Shown: positions 11,012 to 20,020, numbered from the stretch's first letter. The stretch: 64,000 bases of DNA from CAVQBP01 sp963848195 (GCA_963848195.1 CAWKCY010000009.1:930001-994000); one strand, 5' to 3'. Notes: generated from the letters alone by a model not told the origin. Made by a program: numbers and translations.

Positions 11012-12355
11012 TTATTTTAGCAGCATCATCTTTTTGGCAATAGTTCTATTAGAAGAGTTCAAGCGGTAAATATAAACACCCGAAGGTAAATTGCTTGCAT
11101 TAAAATTGATTGAATGCTGACCCGCCGTTAAATTTCCATTAACCAGAGTTGCTACTTCTTTTCCTAAAATATTATATACCACTAAAGTGGTATTTCCGGA
11201 TTTATTCAAACTGAAGTTAATTTGAGTAGTAGGATTAAATGGATTTGGATAATTCTGATTTAACCCAAAACTTAAAGGTAAGCCATTCTGATCCTTTACA
11301 TCAGTTGCATTACCTGCCCACCGGGGATCTCCGATTGGGCCGCCGTCAGTCCCAAATGTTAATAATTGTGAACCTTTCGGTAAAGTAAAATCACCGTTGG
11401 CAGGATCGGCAAACTGTGGATCTACCATTAATGTATCACGTACAATATTATTTGCCCATTTTCTCGGACCTACTGTCCAATAATCTATATTCGTTATTTT
11501 ACCTACACTATCGGGCAAATCTTTTATATTTACTACAGTTTTAGAATCACTTGTCTGATCTACAAAAACAGAATTTGTAACTGTCCATGGATTTTTATTT
11601 GGTCCTTTTTCTAAAAGTATTATTTCCCTTGGATCGGAAATTCCTATATTATACCATGTAGTATGATCTATATCTGCTGTTGCTGTATGACCGGGAATAC
11701 TAGATTCTCCCGGACCTGCTACTCTCAATCCGTAACTATCAATATTATAAAAAGTAGAATTAGATATATTAATGTAATCACATCCTGCATATTTCATATA
11801 AATGGAAGTAAAGGTATTATGGAAAATACAATTCTCAACGAAAATTGAGTCAACAATCATTATTCCTTTTATGGCGGAGCTGCCTCCATCAATCACATTT
11901 CCGGTTAAGTCATGTACGAGACAATTCATTAATTTAATTTTGTTAACAAACCCAGAATCTGTAGTCGAACCAACTGTAACCTGGATCAGATGAGATGGTT
12001 TAATGGAGCCCCCTTGTGAACCGTCAATTTCAACTCCGCTGATGGTTATTGCTCCGCTGTCGCCTATGGAAAAGAAATTTGGAGTGCTGTTTCCATCATC
12101 TGCAGTTTCTGTTAAAATTGCTTTATCCGTTGATGTAGGATCAACTAACTCAATTGTGAGTGCTTTATGAATCGTTCCGAAACTAAATTGAGTTGATTCT
12201 GAATATTCAGCTCCAGGTACCAATTGTAAGACATCTCCATCACTTGCTTGTTGTATTGCATCGCTTAAAGTTCCGTCTCCTGGCTGGACTAAAGTTTGTG
12301 CAAAAGTGTATCCGCATAATAATAACACTGAAAATAGTACACACATTTTTTTCAT
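11012..12355 (-). CDS. Secreted right-handed beta-helix protein with T9SS sorting domain (DUF4957/DUF5123-like)
   Basis: A 447-residue exported protein. A signal peptide (1-19, ending TFA-Q) is followed by parallel beta-helix turns with repeated phrases such as ITISGVEIDGSQGG, VENCIFHNTFTSIYMKYAG and YINISNSTFYN. A conserved C-terminal loop (MVDPQFADPANGDFTLPKGS) and a T9SS domain (NQNYPNPFNPTTQINFSL... KKMMLLK) close the protein. The fold is that of pectate or chondroitin lyases, and DUF4957/DUF5123 proteins are frequent in pectin loci, but no catalytic set is recognisable. It has its own terminator and an upstream CGATAAC motif pair, suggesting co-regulation with GH43. A lyase or pectin-binding role is inferred. 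Confidence 0.72.
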   Translation of the reverse strand: MKKMCVLFSVLLLCGYTFAQTLVQPGDGTLSDAIQQASDGDVLQLVPGAEYSESTQFSFGTIHKALTIELVDPTSTDKAILTETADDGNSTPNFFSIGDSGAITISGVEIDGSQGGSIKPSHLIQVTVGSTTDSGFVNKIKLMNCLVHDLTGNVIDGGSSAIKGIMIVDSIFVENCIFHNTFTSIYMKYAGCDYINISNSTFYNIDSYGLRVAGPGESSIPGHTATADIDHTTWYNIGISDPREIILLEKGPNKNPWTVTNSVFVDQTSDSKTVVNIKDLPDSVGKITNIDYWTVGPRKWANNIVRDTLMVDPQFADPANGDFTLPKGSQLLTFGTDGGPIGDPRWAGNATDVKDQNGLPLSFGLNQNYPNPFNPTTQINFSLNKSGNTTLVVYNILGKEVATLVNGNLTAGQHSINFNASNLPSGVYIYRLNSSNRTIAKKMMLLK

Positions 12356-12400
12356 TTTTTCACCTTTTCTTCTTTAATAAATATATTAACTATAAAAAGT

Positions 12401-12480
12401 AAACGTTTAAGTTAACGATAACTAAAAAAATATAGACTTTTTTTCAAGTCAAATTTTTATTAATTCAATTAATCGATAAC
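12401..12480 (-). promoter_or_regulatory. Candidate operator pair upstream of the beta-helix gene
   Basis: GTTAACGATAAC lies at 12411-12422 and TTAATCGATAAC at 12469-12480. An AAACGTTT palindrome lies at 12401-12408. All are within 130 bp upstream of the minus-strand start at 12355. The same two sequences recur together at 14450-14473. Near-palindromes with a central CG are typical LacI-family operators; assignment to such a regulator is inference. Confidence 0.45.
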
Positions 12481-12522
12481 TATATTGACCCCAATATTCA
12501 GCATCAGGTATCTATTTCTTCC

Positions 12523-14202
12523 TCAATTCTCCTGAGTAATCCTAATCCAATCAAAATCCCCATATCCTGAATCATTAGTTTTATTCATACTTGTACAAAA
12601 TATTCCAACCTTAGCCCCTATCCATTGCCCTGGTTGAGCAATAAATGGTTCTTTGACTTCGGTAAAATTATTCCCGTCACTACTATAACTGAAATGACAA
12701 ACCGCTCCTTTATCTACTTTAACTCTAAGATACATTGTCTTCTCAGTTAATTTCTTTATCTCTTCACTCTCTTCAGCACCTCCCTTGTTTGCATGTTTGC
12801 AAGTGGTGTATGATAAATAAATTCCATTTTCTTTTTTATTTAACGATAAATATGCATAATCCATCCCCATCACTATAAATCCTGTTTTATCTCCGTTCTG
12901 AAGCGGCTGGAATGTCAATTTTGTGGTAGCCGTGAATTTATCTGAAGGAAACTTTTGCATAAGAATATTTGGAACATCCCAATAATTTCTGATGCTGTCG
13001 GGTAAGGTTATTGCATATAACCTCAGATATCCTTCCCCTGATGTGAATAACCATGTTCCTTCAGGATTTGCCTGCCACTGCCACTGAAGTCCCAAACTTT
13101 TTTCATTGAATTCATCCGATGTTTGAGGAACAGCTGAAGGATAAGTTTTACCAACATCCGGTTTTTGATATGTGTATACCGGCTCTCCGGTCCCATCTCC
13201 ATCAGTATCAGTCCCAATTACCGGCCAGTCATTTATCCATTCCATTGGTTCAAGGTAAACAACACGTCCATAAGCATTCATATCGCGAAAATGTATAAAC
13301 CAGGATTTTCCTCCGGGAGTTTCAATCCACGCCCCTTGATGCGGTCCATTAATGGTAGTATTCCCTTGAGCCATCACAATCCGTCTTTCATAAGGACCAT
13401 ATATATTCTTTGAACGAAGTGCTAACTGCCAACCTCCGGTTACTCCACCCGCTGGTGCAAAAATGTAATAATAACTTCCCCTTTTATAAATTTTAGGCCC
13501 TTCAACTGTTGGATCAATCCCATGACCATCATATACTATAACCCCCTCATTAATAAACTTCGTCCCCTCTTTATTCATCCGGTTAATAGTTAATATGCTC
13601 TTAATTCCCGCACGGCTGCCTGCATAAGCATGTACTAAATACACCTTCCCATCATCATCCCAGAGTGGACATGGATCAATCAACCCTTTTCCGGACTGAA
13701 CAAGAACAGGCTCAGTCCACAGACCTGCCGGATCTTTTGCCTTTACCATATATATTCCATAATCAGGATCGGGATAATAGATATAAAATTCATTATTATA
13801 GTAGCGGATTGCAGGAGCCCATACTCCATTGCCGTGCTGAGGTTTTGAGAAATGTTCGTATGGTGGTTGTCTTAGAAGTGCGTGCCCTATAATTGTCCAA
13901 TTTACCAGGTCTTTTGAATGTAAAACCGGTAAACCGGGAACTGCATCAAAACTGGAAGAGACTAAATAATAATCATCCCCTTTCCTGCACACATCAGGAT
14001 CCGAATAATCTGCATAAATAACCGGATTTTTATACTTCCCATCCCCTAAGTCCGGAATCCATACTTTTGAAGTATCCTTCTCTTCCTGTAATTTATCCTG
14101 AGATCCGTTCTGTGCATTTATATTTAATGCACAAACCAGAAACAGAATAAAAGAAAAACTATTAACAAAAAGAAAATCTTGCTTTCTTTCTTTTAAATAC
14201 AT
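12523..14202 (-). CDS. Glycoside hydrolase family 43 (beta-xylosidase / alpha-arabinofuranosidase type)
   Basis: A 559-residue secreted five-bladed propeller glycosidase with a C-terminal beta-sandwich. Following a hydrophobic signal (about 8-31, ending INAQ), the GH43 residues are present. The base Asp is in YADYSDPDVCRKGDDYYL, the pKa-modulating Asp in GLIDPCPLWDDDGKVYLVHAY, and the acid Glu in TVEGPKIYKRGSYYYIF. The C-terminal part (about 360-559, DEFNEKSLGLQWQWQANPEG) matches the GH43 C2 / DUF1349-like sandwich. It has no T9SS tail, so it probably acts in the periplasm on imported arabinan or xylan side chains of pectin. Substrate is inferred from context. Two CGATAAC motifs lie about 250 bp upstream. 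Confidence 0.87.
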   Translation of the reverse strand: MYLKERKQDFLFVNSFSFILFLVCALNINAQNGSQDKLQEEKDTSKVWIPDLGDGKYKNPVIYADYSDPDVCRKGDDYYLVSSSFDAVPGLPVLHSKDLVNWTIIGHALLRQPPYEHFSKPQHGNGVWAPAIRYYNNEFYIYYPDPDYGIYMVKAKDPAGLWTEPVLVQSGKGLIDPCPLWDDDGKVYLVHAYAGSRAGIKSILTINRMNKEGTKFINEGVIVYDGHGIDPTVEGPKIYKRGSYYYIFAPAGGVTGGWQLALRSKNIYGPYERRIVMAQGNTTINGPHQGAWIETPGGKSWFIHFRDMNAYGRVVYLEPMEWINDWPVIGTDTDGDGTGEPVYTYQKPDVGKTYPSAVPQTSDEFNEKSLGLQWQWQANPEGTWLFTSGEGYLRLYAITLPDSIRNYWDVPNILMQKFPSDKFTATTKLTFQPLQNGDKTGFIVMGMDYAYLSLNKKENGIYLSYTTCKHANKGGAEESEEIKKLTEKTMYLRVKVDKGAVCHFSYSSDGNNFTEVKEPFIAQPGQWIGAKVGIFCTSMNKTNDSGYGDFDWIRITQEN

Positions 14203-14449
14203 TTTGTTAATACTGTAAAAATTATTATAATTTATCTACCGATCTTAAATGTTTATTCTTATAATCAATACTTAATACTAACTAAAACTCATCTTTTCGC
14301 TTCATTGTTTGGAATTTTATTTCTCAATATCACTTCATTCTGATAATATTAGTTAGAATTCTGTACTTGAATATTTGTTTTTTGTTTTTTGCTATTTGGG
14401 ATTTTAAATACTGCTTCGCCCCTTAAATCCCATATTTAATCAGAAATTA

Positions 14450-14473
14450 GTTAACGATAACTTAATCGATAAC
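14450..14473 (-). promoter_or_regulatory. Candidate operator pair upstream of GH43
   Basis: GTTAACGATAAC (14450-14461) abuts TTAATCGATAAC (14462-14473) in the 383-bp gap between GH105 (stop 14586) and GH43 (start 14202). It is the second copy of the motif pair seen at 12411/12469. Apart from this pair and the heptad repeat the gap contains no recognisable feature. Confidence 0.45.
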
Positions 14474-14570
14474 TTTACGGGTTACAATTTTATAATTTTT
14501 TTCTAAAATGTCAATAAGTTTCATAAAAATTTTTGATTTTTAAATAGAATAAAACTTAATAAAGCCGCAA

Positions 14571-14600
14571 CAAATGACTAATGACTTAATGACCAATGAC
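14571..14600. repeat. Heptad repeat (AATGACN) overlapping the GH105 stop codon
   Basis: Consecutive CAAATGAC, TAATGAC, TTAATGAC and CAATGAC units run across the 3' end of the GH105 gene, which ends at 14586. The last codons (VIGH-stop) are read from the repeat. The same heptads occur inside the esterase gene at 51571-51600. Confidence 0.6.
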
Positions 14601-15995
14601 CTTCCTCCTGTAATGCCACGTCCCAAACCCCTTCTGAATTTCAATTTTTTTATTATTCAATAAATTTATCATCTCCGCACCTGCCATTAACACCGGGCCG
14701 TACCCATGAGATGCTTTTGCAGAAGCCGGTCTATGATAATAATAGACTATATCCCCTGCAAAAGTTGTCCCCCAGCAAGTACCTTCAACTTTACCGTCGT
14801 TATCAACTCTTGAAGTTAATGCATCCCATCCTGCTTGTGCAACCGAACCGAAAGTATAATCAATCCATCCCTTATTTATTGAATGCGCAATACTGTAAAC
14901 GAACATTGCAGTTGCTGATGTTTCCAGGTAACTGTCGGTCTTATCCAAAAGATTATGCCATAATCCATCACCTCCCTGACATTCGGCAAGCCCTTTCACA
15001 TGTGTCCGCAGAATTTTCAATATTTCATCCATTCCTCTATAATTTTCAGGCAAAACATCCAGCAGTTCGTTTATTGCCATTATAACCCAGCCATTTGCAC
15101 GTCCCCAATAAATATCCGGATCATATTCATTATGAAGATTAAGCCCATGATCATAAAGCCTCTTGTCCCATCGGAAAAGATACTTTGACATTTGCCTGAT
15201 TTGTTTAACTGCGTCATCATAATATTTTGTATCCCCTGTAAGACTCCCCATTTGCACAAGAAATGGTACCGACATATAAGCATCATCCGCCCAAATTGAT
15301 TGATCTTGCGGACGCTGGCGCGCTAAAGTCCCATCGTCAAGCCTGAATTGTTTATGAGAAATATAATCGGCAATATGATAAATCAATGGTAAAAGTCTGG
15401 CATCTTTAGTTACTTTATAAATTTTTATTAAAGCAGCACCCATTGATCCGCAGTCATCTAATGATCCGGTATGAAGAAGAGGACGGTATCTGTTACTCTG
15501 TTCACCCAGGATAGAATCAATTCCCCTGAAATATGGCAGATTATCCAGATAAAAATTAATATTTTTAATATCATACTGTTCAAATTTTTTATCGCCCGTT
15601 GCTTCCGCTGCTTTTAACATACCGCTGTACGTAACCCCCATAGTATAAGACCATATTGATAAAACATCATTATTTTCACCGGTAGCCAGATCAGCATTTT
15701 TGTTTAATTGAGAAAAATCAGTTATTTCTTTCCCCGTTTTCCTGTCAATTATTTTATATTCAGTATTCTTATTAAAATAAGTCAGTATCCTGTCAAGCAC
15801 ACCTTTGATGCTGTCAGCCTGAGGAAGTACATAAGGTAAAGTATATTGTCCCTCACCGTTAACCACTATCTTATTTTCCTTAGACTTCTTCTTTTGAATG
15901 CTCTCCTCATTTTGTATACATGTTGAGAAGATTATAATCAGAACGGTTATCAATAAAATATTTACCAAAGAAAGAAAGATTTTTTTAGTATACAT
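14586..15995 (-). CDS. GH105/GH88-family unsaturated galacturonyl or rhamnogalacturonyl hydrolase
   Basis: A 469-residue (alpha/alpha)6-barrel enzyme that removes the unsaturated uronyl end left by pectate or rhamnogalacturonan lyases. An N-terminal hydrophobic segment (about 7-26) ending STC-IQ may be a lipoprotein signal, although the lipobox is weak. Barrel motifs include HTGSLDDCGSMGAALIK, QSIWADDAYMSVPFL with the probable catalytic Asp, and YWGRANGWVIMA. The C-terminal ETSATAMFVYSIAHSINKGW and the closing GYGPVLMAGAEM are family-typical. It is divergent from a second GH105 at 16516. No T9SS tail is seen, so a periplasmic site is likely. Its last residues derive from a heptad repeat, suggesting the 3' end was remodelled. 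Confidence 0.88.
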   Translation of the reverse strand: MYTKKIFLSLVNILLITVLIIIFSTCIQNEESIQKKKSKENKIVVNGEGQYTLPYVLPQADSIKGVLDRILTYFNKNTEYKIIDRKTGKEITDFSQLNKNADLATGENNDVLSIWSYTMGVTYSGMLKAAEATGDKKFEQYDIKNINFYLDNLPYFRGIDSILGEQSNRYRPLLHTGSLDDCGSMGAALIKIYKVTKDARLLPLIYHIADYISHKQFRLDDGTLARQRPQDQSIWADDAYMSVPFLVQMGSLTGDTKYYDDAVKQIRQMSKYLFRWDKRLYDHGLNLHNEYDPDIYWGRANGWVIMAINELLDVLPENYRGMDEILKILRTHVKGLAECQGGDGLWHNLLDKTDSYLETSATAMFVYSIAHSINKGWIDYTFGSVAQAGWDALTSRVDNDGKVEGTCWGTTFAGDIVYYYHRPASAKASHGYGPVLMAGAEMINLLNNKKIEIQKGFGTWHYRRKVIGH

Positions 15996-16251
15996 GCTTA
16001 CCCCGACTTTTTTTGAAAGTACAAATTACAAAATTCAAAATTCAAATAATATTCAATTTCAAAATTTAAATTCAACCACCCACCAACAACATACCTACAA
16101 CCTACCGGCAATAATTTATTTTGTACAAATATAATTTATTTTTATTTTTAAATTGAAAATCAAATAACATTAATCTTTTGAACAAATTAATTTTATCCTA
16201 TAATGATCAAAGTAAATTCATTATACACCAAAATTGTCCGGATATTTTCAA

Positions 16252-16387
16252 CTATCTAATGGCCATCTAACAGCCATCAACTCCTATTCACCTCCAGCCC
16301 AAATACCTTCCCCCTTGCTTAAGAATCAAGGATAAAGTTTTCAGTGAGTTTACCTGGAGTTATACTGGAGTTATCTTGGGGTTATTC
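16252..16387. repeat. Two blocks of 11-bp phased direct repeats upstream of the plus-strand GH105
   Basis: Three 11-bp units (CTATCTAATGG, CCATCTAACAG, CCATCAACTCC) span 16252-16284. Four (GTGAGTTTACC, TGGAGTTATAC, TGGAGTTATCT, TGGGGTTATTC) span 16344-16387, ending 128 bp before the ATG at 16516. The rest of this 520-bp intergenic region (15996-16515) is A/T-rich with CAACAACATAC-type strings at about 16082 and 16413. Confidence 0.6.
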
Positions 16388-16515
16388 AGAAGGAAGCTGG
16401 ATTAGCCTACCACCAACAACATACAACAAAAAACCTACCTATTTTTGACTTTTGATTTTTGACTTCACTACCTTTGTATTCTGGTAACTTATCTTTTATT
16501 AATCTTTGAACTTAA

Positions 16516-18294
16516 ATGAAAAAGATCATTTACATTATTATCTCTTTGACTGCATTTGCCGGTACTATGTTCTGCCGGTCTAATAATAAAATTAAGAAAA
16601 CCGAAACCTATTCAACTACTCCCTGGTCTATCCGTATGGCGGATTCCGAAATCAAGAGGAGCCCCAACTATTATCAGAATGACTGGGGCTATGTTCCCGG
16701 GACTTTCCTTAAAGGAATAGAACTCTTATGGCTTCGGACTGGCCATGATAATTATTATCAATATATTAAAAATTTAGTCGATAAAGTCGTTAACAGCAGC
16801 GGCGGGATAAGCGGATATAGATATGACAGGCATAGCCTCGATGAAATTAATGAAGGCAGAATTGCAATATTATTGTATGACGAAACCACAGATCCAAGAT
16901 ACAAAATAGTTATAGATACTTTAAGGTCTCAGCTCCGTACACAGCCGAGGACCTATGATGATGGCTTCTGGCACCGCGATGATCAAAATTCGGGAAATTA
17001 TCCCCACCAGATGTGGCTGGATGGTCTGTATATGGCAAATCCTTTTTATGCAGAATACGGAAAAACCTTCAACGATACTTTTGCTCTCAGTGATGTAGTT
17101 ACTCAGCTTACGGTAATGGAGAAACATGCAAGGGATACAGCTACAGGTTTGTTATATCATGGCTGGGATGAAAGCAAAACACAAGCATGGGCTGACCCGG
17201 TTACAGGCTGTTCTCCAAGCTTCTGGGGACGCGGTGATGGATGGTATATTATGGCTGCAGTTGATGTACTCGATTATTTGCCTGACGCTCATCCTGGAAG
17301 AGAAAAGATTATATCTATAATTCAAAGACTTGCGGAAGCTTTAAAAAAAGTACAGGATCCTACTTCAGGTACATGGTGGCAGGTGCTCGATATGGGAGAA
17401 CGTGAAAAAAATTACCATGAATCATCCGCTTCCTGTATGTTTGTTTATGCACTCGCCAAATCTATCAGACTCGGATACATTGATAAAATTTATTGGGATG
17501 TTGTTAAAAAAGGATATGCAGGTATATTGAATGAATTTATAACGGTAAATAATGACAGCACCATTAATTTAATAAAAACATGTGCAACAGCCGGTCTTGG
17601 TGGAAATCCTTATCGTTCAGGTACTTACGATTATTATGTAAGTCAAACCAGCATAAGCACCAATGACGGTAAAGCCACAGGCCCTTTTATTATGGCAAGC
17701 CTGGAAATTGAAAAAGCTGGATTGATAATCCCCCCTTTGAATTTATCCTTAAATCCATCAGGTCCAGGTAAAGTTGTAATCACCTGGAAAGACAGAAGCT
17801 ACAATGCAGCTTCTTTTATAATTGAAAGAAAAAAAGAAAGCGAAAACAATTTTGAAAAGATTGCTGATGTATCAAAAGGGATTGTTTCATATATTGATTC
17901 AGCACTCGATGGAGCAAGTACTTATTATTATAGGGCTAAAGCCGTTTCGGATTCAGTAGAATCAGATTATTCAAATATAGATTCTATAAATACTAATCCG
18001 GCCTCCGTTGATGAAAACTCTTCAAATGAATTAGATTTTAATCTTTATCAAAATTATCCGAACCCGTTTAATCCGGAAACTAATATTATATTCAGATTAA
18101 ATAAAGAAGGTAAGACAAAACTTTCAATATTTGATATTTTAGGAAGTAAGGTTGCCGATCTAATTGATGACTATGAAGAGAGTGGTTTGCATATTGTAAG
18201 ATTTAACGCTTCAAACCTAAGCTCAGGAATCTACTTTTACAAATTATCCTCTAATAATCTTATTATCACTAGGAAAATGATTTTACTAAAGTAA
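16516..18294 (+). CDS. Secreted GH105 hydrolase with fibronectin-III module and T9SS sorting domain
   Basis: A 592-residue YteR-type unsaturated rhamnogalacturonyl hydrolase. An N-terminal hydrophobic signal (1-20, FAGTMFC, possibly a lipoprotein Cys) precedes the barrel (about 35-395). Family motifs are HQMWLDGLYMANPFYAEY with the catalytic Asp, FWGRGDGWYIMAAVDVL and HESSASCMFVYALAKSI. A fibronectin type III-like module (about 405-495) and a C-terminal sorting domain (YQNYPNPFNPETNIIFRL... TRKMILLK) follow. Unlike the GH105 at 14586 it is sent to the surface, so the two likely act in sequence outside and inside the outer membrane. Its stop codon lies within a dispersed palindrome (TAACGCGAAAC). 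Confidence 0.9.
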   Translation: MKKIIYIIISLTAFAGTMFCRSNNKIKKTETYSTTPWSIRMADSEIKRSPNYYQNDWGYVPGTFLKGIELLWLRTGHDNYYQYIKNLVDKVVNSSGGISGYRYDRHSLDEINEGRIAILLYDETTDPRYKIVIDTLRSQLRTQPRTYDDGFWHRDDQNSGNYPHQMWLDGLYMANPFYAEYGKTFNDTFALSDVVTQLTVMEKHARDTATGLLYHGWDESKTQAWADPVTGCSPSFWGRGDGWYIMAAVDVLDYLPDAHPGREKIISIIQRLAEALKKVQDPTSGTWWQVLDMGEREKNYHESSASCMFVYALAKSIRLGYIDKIYWDVVKKGYAGILNEFITVNNDSTINLIKTCATAGLGGNPYRSGTYDYYVSQTSISTNDGKATGPFIMASLEIEKAGLIIPPLNLSLNPSGPGKVVITWKDRSYNAASFIIERKKESENNFEKIADVSKGIVSYIDSALDGASTYYYRAKAVSDSVESDYSNIDSINTNPASVDENSSNELDFNLYQNYPNPFNPETNIIFRLNKEGKTKLSIFDILGSKVADLIDDYEESGLHIVRFNASNLSSGIYFYKLSSNNLIITRKMILLK

Positions 18295-18295
18295 C

Positions 18296-18346
18296 GCGAA
18301 ACTCCGTTTCGCAATTCATACGTGTAACGCGAAACTCCGTTTTCGC
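18296..18346. repeat. Two copies of the GCGAAAC-TCC-GTTTCGC palindrome
   Basis: Hairpin units GCGAAACTCCGTTTCGC (18296-18312) and GCGAAACTCCGTTTTCGC (18329-18346) each follow GTAAC and have a 7-bp stem and 3-nt loop. The first begins at the GH105 stop codon. Five more copies occur at 18975, 46131, 46174, 46269 (inverted) and 63958. Confidence 0.75.
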
Positions 18347-18368
18347 AACATATTTAAGGAGCTAAAAA

Positions 18369-18485
18369 ATGCCTCATGAACTAAAAATCAATATTCAAAA
18401 CACAGCTTTGGTTGTAATTGATTTACAAAAAGGTATAACTTCAATCAATACCGAACCATATCCTAATACCTCCCCTCCGCTTTAG
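18369..18485 (+). pseudogene. N-terminal remnant of an isochorismatase-family hydrolase
   Basis: A short frame (39 codons) with a good ribosome site (AAGGAGCT, 18356-18363) encodes ELKINIQNTALVVIDLQKG followed by NTEPYP. This is the start of the isochorismatase-like cysteine hydrolase fold; the Asp of VIDLQKG is its first catalytic residue. A stop at 18483 and loss of homology afterwards leave about one fifth of the usual length. The region then runs into the response-regulator cluster, so the 3' part was probably lost in a rearrangement. Confidence 0.6.
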
Positions 18486-18521
18486 AACCGCAGGCGATAC
18501 CAAAACTTACTTAAAGAATTA

Positions 18522-18890
18522 TTAAAAATATTCCTCAACAATCCGGTTGACCTGCTTATTCATTACAGGCTTTTTAATTATACCCAGAGGTTTTAATTCT
18601 TCCGCAAGCCTTAAATTATTCGGATCGGAAAAAGCAGAAATAAAAATGAATGGAATATTCTTTTCCTTTAATTTTTTTGCAACTTCAATACCCGAAATAT
18701 CATCGGCTAACTTTATATCAAGCAGCCCCAATGAAGGATTTTTATTTTCAATAAAGTCTATCGCTTTTCTGCCTGAATGAACGATTGAAGTATTTAAAAA
18801 TCCGCATCCTTTAAGAATAAATTTTAAATCCAGTGCAATAACAGCTATATCTTCTACTATAATTGCAGTCTTTTTTCCAATTGTCAACAC
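18522..18890 (-). CDS. Stand-alone response-regulator receiver (paralogue 1)
   Basis: A 122-residue CheY-like protein with only a receiver domain. The phosphorylation set is intact: acidic pair E13-D14 (IIVEDIAVIALDLKFIL), phosphoacceptor D58 (LGLLDIKLADDISGIEVAKKL), the switch Ser85 (FIFISAFSDPNNLRLAEEL) and Lys107 (IIKKP). No output or ANTAR domain follows. It shares long identical phrases with the proteins at 19664, 20643 and 21310, so all four arose by local duplication. No histidine kinase is adjacent. It may be a phosphate shuttle or sink, or a single-domain partner of PAS kinases elsewhere. Confidence 0.85.
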   Translation of the reverse strand: MLTIGKKTAIIVEDIAVIALDLKFILKGCGFLNTSIVHSGRKAIDFIENKNPSLGLLDIKLADDISGIEVAKKLKEKNIPFIFISAFSDPNNLRLAEELKPLGIIKKPVMNKQVNRIVEEYF

Positions 18891-19215
18891 ATTTATCCAT
18901 AATTAAAAAAGAAGATTAAACGTAACCAGTTAAAAACATAAATAACGTGATTCGAAACATAATATTATTTGAACGCGAAACTCCGTTTCGCAAAATACAT
19001 TGTTTCCCTGCTATTAGAGGTTAATGTGATTCGAAGCAGATCATTATTTTGGATAATTTACAGTCTCTAGAGCGACTAAAATATTTGATTAAAACTACTT
19101 GCATATTATAAATTATTATTTCTATATTATGATGGTAGTCACAAAAAATAAATCTGTAAATTTAATTATCATTTCCTCAAACTTGATTTCATTGTACTAA
19201 TTACTTACTGATATT
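18891..19215. repeat. Intergenic gap with one GCGAAAC palindrome and repeated GTGATTCGAA strings
   Basis: No coding sequence is seen. A palindrome copy lies at 18975-18991. GTGATTCGAAACAT (about 18948) and GTGATTCGAAGCAG (about 19026) are a near-repeat pair. The remainder is A/T-rich and should hold the divergent promoters of the two receiver genes. Confidence 0.5.
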
Positions 19216-19590
19216 ATGGAGAAGAAAAGGATCCTCATTGCCGAAGATGAAATAATCATTTCTCTTGATCTTAAAAGTATGCTGCAAAAAAATGATTTCA
19301 ATGTCATTTCAGTCGTATCGACGGGGGAAGCTTTAATGAAAGATTATAAATTAAAAGAACCCGATCTGGTGCTTGTGGACTTTAATTTAAGAGGAGAAAC
19401 TAGCGGGATAGAAGCAATTAGAGAAATAAGAAATATTAATAATACTCCTATTATTATTATTTCCGGTTCTACTGCTGCAAAATTAAAAAAATTTTGCAGT
19501 ACAATTCCCAATTGTAAGTTTTTAATAAAACCCTATGAAGATTCTGAGCTGCTGAAACTAATCAATTCCTTTTTACAATCAAATAATTAA
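19216..19590 (+). CDS. Stand-alone response-regulator receiver, plus strand, distinct from its four neighbours
   Basis: A 124-residue receiver-only protein: acidic pair E10-D11 (LIAEDEIIISLDLKSML), phosphoacceptor D55 (DLVLVDFNLRGETSGIEAI), switch Ser in IIIISGST, and the conserved Lys in FLIKPYED. It is clearly diverged from the minus-strand paralogues, which share ADDISGIEVAKKL and FIFISAFS, and is transcribed the opposite way. Its sequence is closer to the generic receiver found in front of PAS kinases or ANTAR domains, but no such domain follows. Function is unknown. Confidence 0.85.
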   Translation: MEKKRILIAEDEIIISLDLKSMLQKNDFNVISVVSTGEALMKDYKLKEPDLVLVDFNLRGETSGIEAIREIRNINNTPIIIISGSTAAKLKKFCSTIPNCKFLIKPYEDSELLKLINSFLQSNN

Positions 19591-19663
19591 ATCAAAATTT
19601 CATTTGAATTGTTTATTTGAAAACTCGGAGTTTCTTAATGCTCGGAGGTTTAATTTTTTACAA

Positions 19664-20020
19664 TTAATATTCGGGAAGGAGATTTCTTAGAACTTCACAG
19701 TCAAATGGTTTCTCAATTACTCCGACCGGGTTAAGTTCCTCTATAAGCTTAAAGTTTTTTTTATCCGAAAATGCTGAGATAAAAATAAAAGGAATTTTCT
19801 TTTGATTTAAACACCTGGCGACTTCCAATCCGGATACTTCATCAGCCAGGTTTATATCAAGCAGAACAACTAAAGGTGTTTCACACTCTATAAAATCAAT
19901 AGCTTTTTGACCTTCATTAATGATTACTGAATTTGAAAATCCGAATTTCTTTAAAGTATTCTTCAAATCTAACGCAGTAATTACGAAATCTTCAACAATT
20001 AAAATGGGCTTTGTTAACAA
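19664..20020 (-). CDS. Stand-alone response-regulator receiver (paralogue 2)
   Basis: A 118-residue receiver-only protein with E10-D11 (ILIVEDFVITALDLKNTL), D55 (VVLLDINLADEVSGLEVARCL), Ser in FIFISAFSDKKNF and Lys in VIEKPFD. It aligns end to end with the proteins at 18522, 20643 and 21310, but is more diverged from 18522 and 21310 than those are from each other. No kinase or output partner is adjacent. Confidence 0.84.
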   Translation of the reverse strand: MLTKPILIVEDFVITALDLKNTLKKFGFSNSVIINEGQKAIDFIECETPLVVLLDINLADEVSGLEVARCLNQKKIPFIFISAFSDKKNFKLIEELNPVGVIEKPFDCEVLRNLLPEY

